From the NCBI GenBank assembly GCA_963582255.1, contig CAUZRD010000020.1:1-19612 (forward strand): a DNA stretch of 19,612 nt, written 5' to 3'. This document shows, piece after piece, positions 14,652 to 19,612 of the stretch. This DNA is from CAUZRD01 sp963582255 (GTDB lineage Bacteria; Pseudomonadota; Alphaproteobacteria; Rhizobiales; TMED25). Every line of letters starts with the position of its first letter. Position 1 is the stretch's first letter. Made by a program: the position numbers and the translations under genes. The notes under the pieces were generated by a model. That model saw nothing but the letters and a program-made list of their open reading frames with translations. It was not told the DNA's origin and did not search any database.

Positions 14652-15601
14652 GTGAACAAACATTGCATCCAAGTCCTCCTTTCAAGCGCATGGCATTGAT
14701 AGGTCTGGGACTAATGGGTTCATCGTTAGCCTGGGCTGCTCGCCGATTTGAGTTAGCTGATGAAATCGTCGGCTACGCACGAAGCGAACAAACACGCGCG
14801 CGCGCACTTGAACTTGGGTTTATCGATCAAGCCCATCAGACTGCGCACGCTGCGGTCAAGGGCGCCGACATAGTAATTTTATGCGTGCCGGTTGGTGCCA
14901 ATGCGGCTATTGCCGAAGAGATCTCCACGTTTCTGCTACCGAACACGATTGTGACCGATGTGGGTTCAGTCAAGTCAGCCGTCATTAAAGACGTTGGGCC
15001 CCATATCCCCCTCGGTGTTCATTTTATTCCCGCTCATCCAATTGCCGGCACAGAGCAATCTGGACCGGATGCAGGCTTTGCTGATTTGTTCCAGGGGCGT
15101 TGGTGTGTGCTGACTCCAACAGACAACACAGATCCGACGGCGCTGAAACGATTGGAAGAATTTTGGCGTGGCTGTGGAATGTTTGTTGATACAATGACCC
15201 CACAACATCATGATCTAGTTCTGGCCATCACAAGCCACGTGCCTCATCTCATCGCATACAATATTGTGGGCACAGCTGCAGATCTGGAAGAAGTCACCCA
15301 ATCTGAGGTTGTTAAATACGCAGCCGGAGGATTTCGCGATTTTACCCGCATAGCAGCATCTGATCCAGTGATGTGGCGCGATGTGTTTCTAACTAACCGT
15401 GAAGCAGTTCTCGAAATGCTTGGTCGGTTTACAGAAGATTTGACCGCTCTACAGCGCGCAATACGCTGGAGTGATGGTAAGACTCTGGAAGAGCTTTTCA
15501 CCCGCACACGCGCCATCAGACGGGGAGTTATTGATGCCGGCCAAGAAACAGATGCACGCGACTTTGGCCGATGGGGTAAAAGCGAAGAGGACGTCAGTTA
15601 A
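14648..15601 (+). CDS. tyrC: Prephenate/arogenate dehydrogenase (TyrC/TyrA family)
   Basis: This enzyme oxidatively decarboxylates prephenate (or arogenate), leading to tyrosine. The 317-residue product has the nucleotide-binding motif GLGLMGSS (19-26) and a second strand ending DEIVGYARS, where the lack of an acidic residue after the strand leaves the NAD/NADP choice open. The catalytic string HPIAGTEQSG (130-139) and the helix ITSHVPHLIAY (194-204) are typical. No ACT domain follows, so feedback control of the C-terminal type is not visible. It starts with GTG inside the aminotransferase stop (GTGA overlap). It converges on the DUF2125 gene with an 8-base overlap of the 3' ends. Confidence 0.93.
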   Translation: MSEQTLHPSPPFKRMALIGLGLMGSSLAWAARRFELADEIVGYARSEQTRARALELGFIDQAHQTAHAAVKGADIVILCVPVGANAAIAEEISTFLLPNTIVTDVGSVKSAVIKDVGPHIPLGVHFIPAHPIAGTEQSGPDAGFADLFQGRWCVLTPTDNTDPTALKRLEEFWRGCGMFVDTMTPQHHDLVLAITSHVPHLIAYNIVGTAADLEEVTQSEVVKYAAGGFRDFTRIAASDPVMWRDVFLTNREAVLEMLGRFTEDLTALQRAIRWSDGKTLEELFTRTRAIRRGVIDAGQETDARDFGRWGKSEEDVS

Positions 15602-16625
15602 GTGCCGGTAACCGCGCAGCCTTGACTGGTCCAAGATAAATATCACCACCACGGATAGAAACCGGGAGAGTAACCATTTTCTCCCCGTTGATACTTTTGG
15701 CGAACAAGTCGACCGCACCCATCAGTAGATTGGCATCACTTTCTCTTATATTACCTTGATTCACCAACATACTGACAAACCGATCAAGCTTGAAAAAATT
15801 TACCCTAAACGCACCAGTGATTAGATTTTCAGCTTCTAGGCTGATAGTTCCAGCTCCCTCACCGGAAAGATATTTACTGTCAAACTCAAGGCGTGTGACA
15901 TCCGCCACACCCCCATTTTCGCGCCAACTTTTCAACCAGATTGCAAGAGTATCAAAGCTTACTGATACCGGGTGATTGACGATAACTACCGCTTCAATGT
16001 GATTAAGTTGAGTGGCTGTTTTAGAAGATTTATTGCGGAGGTACGGCTGATCGACATTTAATGCTACATCTAGTGCATCGTCTCTCGGGCGCACGCGCCA
16101 GTGAATCTCAGATGCATTGGCACCATATTCAGCTATCTCTTCTCTTCCCGCACCCATCATGATCTTTATAGCTGGCAGCACGGCTGAGAGTTCACCAAGG
16201 CGTCCATTAACGAGTTTAGCGCTTGTCCGTACCGTTCCACTTGGAATTGAAATGGCGATGCCATTCTCGTCAAGGCTTGTATCAATCTGTACGGGCGTTT
16301 TTAGCTCGGCAATCATATGATCACTATCGTATGCCTGCGCCACCACAATAAGGCCCGCGCCAATAAATCGGATTTGGCTATCGCGTGTGCGGATAACAAA
16401 CTCTGGCTGGGAGCACTCAAAAGTAATTCGGAAAGGATAGCCGCCAACACTTTCATCCATACAGGTAACATCAACGCCCCGCTCTGCCATATAGCTACGC
16501 CAGGAAAGAACATTGTCCTGTACACGCATTGAGGCCGAATACCAGAAGTAAGACCAGATCGCGATGGAAAGAACTAGGAGCCCGGCGGGAAAAAAGATCC
16601 TGACTATAGATTTTCGCTGGCTCAC
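15594..16625 (-). CDS. DUF2125 domain-containing protein
   Basis: The 343-residue product fits DUF2125, an alphaproteobacterial family of unknown function. It starts with an uncleaved-looking membrane helix (IFFPAGLLVLSIAIWSYFWY, about 10-29) and should expose the rest to the periplasm. The family pattern is visible in VDVTCMDESVGGYPFRITFEC (51-71): two cysteines, C55 and C71, flank GGYPFR and may form a disulfide. The remainder is beta-rich with little charge clustering, ending in SIRGGDIYLGPVKAARLP, which resembles lipid-transfer or AsmA-like beta-sheet proteins only in a general way. The start is GTG at 16625, with only a weak GGTGAC site before it. It lies in a minus-strand run with PlsC and YdcF, in keeping with an envelope role (inference). 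Confidence 0.85.
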   Translation of the reverse strand: MSQRKSIVRIFFPAGLLVLSIAIWSYFWYSASMRVQDNVLSWRSYMAERGVDVTCMDESVGGYPFRITFECSQPEFVIRTRDSQIRFIGAGLIVVAQAYDSDHMIAELKTPVQIDTSLDENGIAISIPSGTVRTSAKLVNGRLGELSAVLPAIKIMMGAGREEIAEYGANASEIHWRVRPRDDALDVALNVDQPYLRNKSSKTATQLNHIEAVVIVNHPVSVSFDTLAIWLKSWRENGGVADVTRLEFDSKYLSGEGAGTISLEAENLITGAFRVNFFKLDRFVSMLVNQGNIRESDANLLMGAVDLFAKSINGEKMVTLPVSIRGGDIYLGPVKAARLPALN

Positions 16626-16652
16626 GGCGTCACCAAGATGTGAAGATAAGCT

Positions 16653-16682
16653 ATTTTATGGGCGAATTTGGTGCGGATACAA
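16653..16682 (-). promoter_or_regulatory. Candidate sigma-70 promoter for the DUF2125 gene
   Basis: On the minus strand TTGTAT (16677-16682) and TAAAAT (16653-16658) are 18 bases apart, ending 27 bases before the GTG start codon. The -10 matches five of six consensus bases. If real, the DUF2125 gene has its own transcript start. Confidence 0.35.
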
Positions 16683-16807
16683 AAATAACTTCCACTCATT
16701 CGCCTGTCTTGCAATCAATATGAGCTATAACATGGCAATCGAGCCAATTTTCTTCCACGGTTACCGCGCGTGTCTACCATTTTAGACGGAGAAATGGGCC
16801 GGTAGCG

Positions 16808-16963
16808 CTATAAAGTATAATTTGAGATAGTGACTAAGACCGCAAGCGCTACAACCAAAACAATAAAATCGACTTTAGTACGACCACCGCGAATAATACG
16901 GTACAGTGCTGGAAGAATCAAAAAAATTGAAAAAAAAGAGAGAACAAGACTAACAAGGGTCAT
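16808..16963 (-). CDS. Predicted 51-residue two-helix membrane protein
   Basis: I do not recognise this gene. An ATG at 16963 opens a 51-codon frame encoding two hydrophobic helices, about 2-20 (TLVSLVLSFFSIFLILPAL) and 31-46 (VDFIVLVVALAVLVTI), joined by a basic turn, YRIIRGGRTK (21-30). The positive turn between two short helices predicts a hairpin with the loop in the cytoplasm. No strong Shine-Dalgarno site precedes it; an in-frame TTG at 16972 is an alternative start. It lies in the 489 bases between the DUF2125 gene and plsC, on the same strand, 41 bases after another tiny ORF. The hydrophobic pattern, direction and otherwise empty gap support it; AT-rich DNA can produce such frames by chance. 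Confidence 0.5.
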   Translation of the reverse strand: MTLVSLVLSFFSIFLILPALYRIIRGGRTKVDFIVLVVALAVLVTISNYTL

Positions 16964-17004
16964 GAATGTGTACAATCAAGGGGATAAAAGAAGCTCAATT
17001 CAAT

Positions 17005-17115
17005 TTATATGATTACCCTGAATGATCCGCCAAGCACATAGGTAACGACAAAAAATATCAACCCGCACATGTATCCAGTCACATTTGTGACAGCGCGCAT
17101 TAGCAACAGTTCCAT
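17005..17115 (-). CDS. Predicted 36-residue single-pass membrane peptide coupled to plsC
   Basis: I do not recognise this gene. Its ATG overlaps the plsC stop by one base (TGATG), a typical coupling arrangement, and the frame runs 36 codons to a TAA. The peptide begins MELLLMRAVTNVTGYMCG and continues with a hydrophobic stretch (about 16-29, MCGLIFFVVTYVLG), ending SFRVII: one short membrane span with a single arginine on each side. There is no independent ribosome-binding site beyond plsC's own end, as expected for termination-reinitiation. It is followed 41 bases later by the 51-residue ORF. Chance is possible for so short a frame; the overlap geometry is the main support. Confidence 0.42.
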   Translation of the reverse strand: MELLLMRAVTNVTGYMCGLIFFVVTYVLGGSFRVII

Positions 17116-17843
17116 CAACCGCCACACGACCCGTTCACCTTATCATGCAACTGATTGCTTTTATGCTCAATCTCTTCCTGCAATATCGAAAAAAACGTCT
17201 CACCATCAAGTCCTGGCAAAATGGCGGGCAGAAATTCAATTGTAATGCGCCCGGAACGTTGCGGCCCGACGTGTGGTGGCCAGAACAGGCCGGAATTTAA
17301 TGCTACCGGTACACACGGCACATCAAGCAATCGATAGAGTGCAATTATACCGCGCTGGTAGTCCGCGCTCATGCCTGGGACTCGGCGCGTCCCTTCGGGA
17401 AATATAATGATCTGCCGGCCATCATCAGCCAATTTACACGCACGCCTTAACATGGAACGAAGCGTACTCCCTCCACCAGCACGATCAATTGGTAGATTTC
17501 CAAGCTTGAGCATATACCACCCGAGCAATGGAATGCGCATAAGTTCCTTTTTTAGAATAAAGCTAGGTGAAGGAAGAATATGCGCAAGGCTAAGTGTCTC
17601 CCAGGTCGATTGGTGTTTGCAAGCAATAATAGCTCCGGCCCGCGGGATGTTTTCCTCACCCCTGAGAGTAAACGTAATGCCGCAGATCATACGCAATTGC
17701 ATACTCAATGTCCGCGTCCACAATTTGAGAAGTATCATCCCCCAGCGCCTGGGAAAAATGAGGAAAGGCAACCCGATGAGACCATAAAACAGCGTCGTTA
17801 AAATTATAACTCCACTGAAAATATGGCCCCGCAGACGTCTCAC
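17115..17843 (-). CDS. plsC: 1-acyl-sn-glycerol-3-phosphate acyltransferase
   Basis: PlsC acylates lysophosphatidic acid to phosphatidic acid in the inner membrane. The 242-residue product (from GTG) has an N-terminal membrane region (about 9-30) and the acyltransferase motifs: CKHQSTWETL, in which the usual HX4D reads HX4E (H77, E82 in this numbering), then ILKKELMRIPLLGWYM, NLPIDR, and FPEGTRR (148-154). The Glu variant of motif I is, as far as I recall, normal in one proteobacterial branch, so activity is expected. The frame also allows TTG at 17846, but GTG at 17843 gives the classic 4-base GTGA overlap with the ydcF stop. The gene sits in an envelope operon with ydcF upstream and a tiny coupled ORF downstream. 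Confidence 0.93.
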   Translation of the reverse strand: MRRLRGHIFSGVIILTTLFYGLIGLPFLIFPRRWGMILLKLWTRTLSMQLRMICGITFTLRGEENIPRAGAIIACKHQSTWETLSLAHILPSPSFILKKELMRIPLLGWYMLKLGNLPIDRAGGGSTLRSMLRRACKLADDGRQIIIFPEGTRRVPGMSADYQRGIIALYRLLDVPCVPVALNSGLFWPPHVGPQRSGRITIEFLPAILPGLDGETFFSILQEEIEHKSNQLHDKVNGSCGG

Positions 17844-18589
17844 CAAAACAGCGCCCCACGGGGTTCACTTCTGATACTTGCATACACCACGCCGATAACA
17901 CGTTCCATTATTGCTCCCACCATACGATTATGCTGCGCCGGTAATCTACGATGCGTGTACATCGATAAAATAATTACCCGTAGCCGGGAAGTCACTAACT
18001 TTACGTACTCACCTAATAGCAGGCTGGTTGCCTTTAGACTAAGCCACCAGCGGGACAGATCAATCGATGAAGTCGGAACCGCATGACCAACCAGCTTTAC
18101 ATCAGGCAGAGCGAGGCTAAGTTCAACCAGACTGCGCGGCATGTGATAGCCAGACGTAACAACAATCAATGAGGAAAATCCCTGCGCGCGTACCCAAAGT
18201 GAGGTTTCCTCGGCGTTGCCAATAGTATCCCGCGCACGACGCCCAAGTTCAATGCAGCAACCAAACAAATCATCCCGACCGCCAGCAAGTTTTGCTAGCA
18301 TGGCTTGGCTAGTCTGCGGGTGAACCCCGGAAATCAGCAACCGTTGACCGTAGCCTTGCGCCAATAGGCTCATAGCTCCGGAGATTCGGTCCTTGCCTCC
18401 GGTAAAGACAACAATGCCGTCCGCGTGCTCCAGTATGTTTGGTTTAACCACAGCACTCACCTCATTTGCATAACGCAAAAAGCTAACGACAAATAAAATG
18501 AGAGTGAGCACTGCAAGAGCCCCACCAATCCAAAACAGAAATCTAAAAGCGGTATGATATTTCTTGGTCTGTTGAAATTTCCCGGCCAT
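17840..18589 (-). CDS. YdcF/ElyC/SanA family (DUF218) membrane protein
   Basis: The 249-residue product has one N-terminal membrane helix (about 14-39, FRFLFWIGGALAVLTLILFV) followed by a DUF218 domain. Landmarks are HADGIVVFTGGKDRI (55-69), RLLISGV (83-89), NAEETSLWV (125-133) and IVVTSGYHMPRSLVEL (142-157), which match the conserved acidic and YHMPR positions of the family. ElyC and SanA relatives act in envelope integrity or lipid-carrier and peptidoglycan processes; the exact reaction here is unknown. The open frame extends to a TTG at 18619; I chose the ATG at 18589, preceded by an AAAGAAGAA purine run. The stop overlaps the plsC start by 4 bases. It follows ftsX by about 140 bases. Confidence 0.9.
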   Translation of the reverse strand: MAGKFQQTKKYHTAFRFLFWIGGALAVLTLILFVVSFLRYANEVSAVVKPNILEHADGIVVFTGGKDRISGAMSLLAQGYGQRLLISGVHPQTSQAMLAKLAGGRDDLFGCCIELGRRARDTIGNAEETSLWVRAQGFSSLIVVTSGYHMPRSLVELSLALPDVKLVGHAVPTSSIDLSRWWLSLKATSLLLGEYVKLVTSRLRVIILSMYTHRRLPAQHNRMVGAIMERVIGVVYASIRSEPRGALFW

Positions 18590-18730
18590 TTCTTCTTTAT
18601 TCACCAGCACCTTGTGCAATCTAGATAAGGCACCATTAATGGCTCCCCCCTACCATCGCCAATCTGCAATGCCGTCCACCTATACTATCTCCGAAGATAT
18701 AAATAGCCTAACAGTTCAATTATGGAGCTC

Positions 18731-19612
18731 TTACGCGAGTGATCTGAGGACGCTCATCACCACATAACGCGATGTCAAAACACCGAGTATCGCCGCGCCC
18801 ACCGCTACCGTGGCAAACAGCCCATACCCCGATATAGGCAACGAGAGCATGCCAACCATCAGATTTAACGGTTCCCCGGTAACACTCCCAGCGGCAACTG
18901 CACCTGAAATCGTATTAAGAACAAGAAAAGTAAGAACCGCTAGAATTCCGGCGATTGTTCCGCTGATCAAACCAAGAAAGAAAAATCGCTTTTGAACATG
19001 GTAGGCAACAAAGCCTTCCGTTGCACCGGTCAAGTGCAACACCTGAATAACTTCCCGATTCCCGGCGATCACAGCCCTAGTCGCGAACACAATAACTGCA
19101 ATGGTTGTGGCACCAACCAAGGCAATGACCGCGGCTGCAATGAGTTGCATCGAAGACGCCATTCGCGCCAAACCTATTTGCCAACGGCGATGATCATCAA
19201 TAGTTGCCCCCGACACCTCTGCCTCGATTCTGGCCGATAGCTCGGGCAGATTAGGTGGGTTTTTGAGATCAATCTCAATGGCTATTAAGCGCGGTATCGG
19301 CAAATCATCTAAAAGATGCGCCGATCCAAGCCACGGCTCCAAAAGCGCGAACGAGTCTTCCCTACTCATGGGTTCTGACCTCGTCACACCTGCGGTGTTG
19401 TTCAAAATAGAAATTGCATCGGCAACCTGCGTCTCAGAATTAATCCCCCGCATAGGCCTTATCTGAACGGTTATCTCGTTTGAAATATCCGAGGTCCATT
19501 CATTAATTTTATTACTGATAAGCAAGCTAGCTCCAAGCGTAATGCTAGCGAGGTAACACATAGCGGTCACAACCAAAAACAGCGGTTTTCCTGCGACTCC
19601 CGAGGACGGGAT
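18731..19612 (-). CDS. ftsX: Cell division protein FtsX (3' part, cut by window edge)
   Basis: FtsX is the membrane subunit of the FtsEX ABC-type complex, which couples cell division to activation of peptidoglycan hydrolases. The frame is open through the window edge and 293 residues are visible. It reads from a short soluble part into the first helix (FLVVTAMCYLASITLGASLL), then a periplasmic domain of about 120 residues (EITVQIRPMRG ... RWQIGLARMA), then three C-terminal helices (AVIALVGATTIAVIVFATRAVI, FFFLGLISGTIAGILAVLTF, ISGYGLFATVAVGAAILGVL) and a short tail, SRYVVMSVLRSLA. This 1+3 helix layout is that of FtsX. A TTG at 19576 is not the true start, because the frame continues upstream without a stop. 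ftsE should lie just beyond the edge. Confidence 0.92.
   Translation of the reverse strand: MPSSGVAGKPLFLVVTAMCYLASITLGASLLISNKINEWTSDISNEITVQIRPMRGINSETQVADAISILNNTAGVTRSEPMSREDSFALLEPWLGSAHLLDDLPIPRLIAIEIDLKNPPNLPELSARIEAEVSGATIDDHRRWQIGLARMASSMQLIAAAVIALVGATTIAVIVFATRAVIAGNREVIQVLHLTGATEGFVAYHVQKRFFFLGLISGTIAGILAVLTFLVLNTISGAVAAGSVTGEPLNLMVGMLSLPISGYGLFATVAVGAAILGVLTSRYVVMSVLRSLA

Noticed and set aside
1..19612. Mobile elements, prophage, CRISPR arrays, toxin-antitoxin or defence genes
   Set aside because: No transposase, integrase, direct-repeat array or defence-like protein family was recognised in either strand.

Overview
The window is a stretch of bacterial chromosome, most likely from an alphaproteobacterium. 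The strongest argument is gene order: a run reading glyoxalase II, orphan methyltransferase, metW, metX, chorismate mutase, histidinol-phosphate-type aminotransferase, prephenate dehydrogenase, DUF2125 protein, PlsC, YdcF and FtsX is the arrangement I associate with Hyphomicrobiales and related alphaproteobacteria. PhaR, the rpmH-rnpA-yidC order and DUF2125 agree with this. Base composition looks close to balanced by eye, which is low for that group. I cannot name a genus. I see no mobile element, CRISPR array, rRNA or tRNA.

Layout. (1) 1-1453, minus strand: rpmH, rnpA and the 5' part of yidC, a ribosome / RNase P / membrane-insertase operon cut by the window edge. (2) 1749-2552, plus: a VTT-domain (TVP38/DedA-like) membrane protein, divergent from rpmH. 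(3) 2895-6766, plus: four co-directional metabolic genes, namely a NylC/DmpA-type self-cleaving amidohydrolase, a PEP-mutase/isocitrate-lyase-family enzyme close to PA4872 oxaloacetate decarboxylase, a metallo-beta-lactamase-fold hydrolase and a short-chain dehydrogenase. They look like an undescribed catabolic unit and are the most interesting part of the window. (4) 6789-8801: the polyhydroxyalkanoate regulator phaR, divergent from the thiolase phaA, with a candidate PhaR operator between them. (5) 8939-11283: gloB (minus), a methyltransferase-like gene (plus) and metW (minus); the last two overlap tail-to-tail by 128 bases. (6) 11303-15601: metX (minus) divergent from a tightly packed chorismate mutase - aminotransferase - prephenate dehydrogenase operon (plus). 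(7) 15594-19612, minus: DUF2125 protein, two very small membrane-protein ORFs, plsC, ydcF and the 3' part of ftsX, an envelope-related set.

How the genes work together. metX and metW serve methionine biosynthesis. The three plus-strand genes after them carry chorismate to prephenate and on toward tyrosine/phenylalanine, and the aminotransferase may also serve histidine. phaA and phaR belong to carbon storage. plsC, ydcF, ftsX and the small membrane ORFs serve phospholipid and envelope processes and division. Non-ATG starts are common here: rpmH, the methyltransferase gene, the prephenate dehydrogenase gene, the DUF2125 gene and probably plsC all start with GTG.
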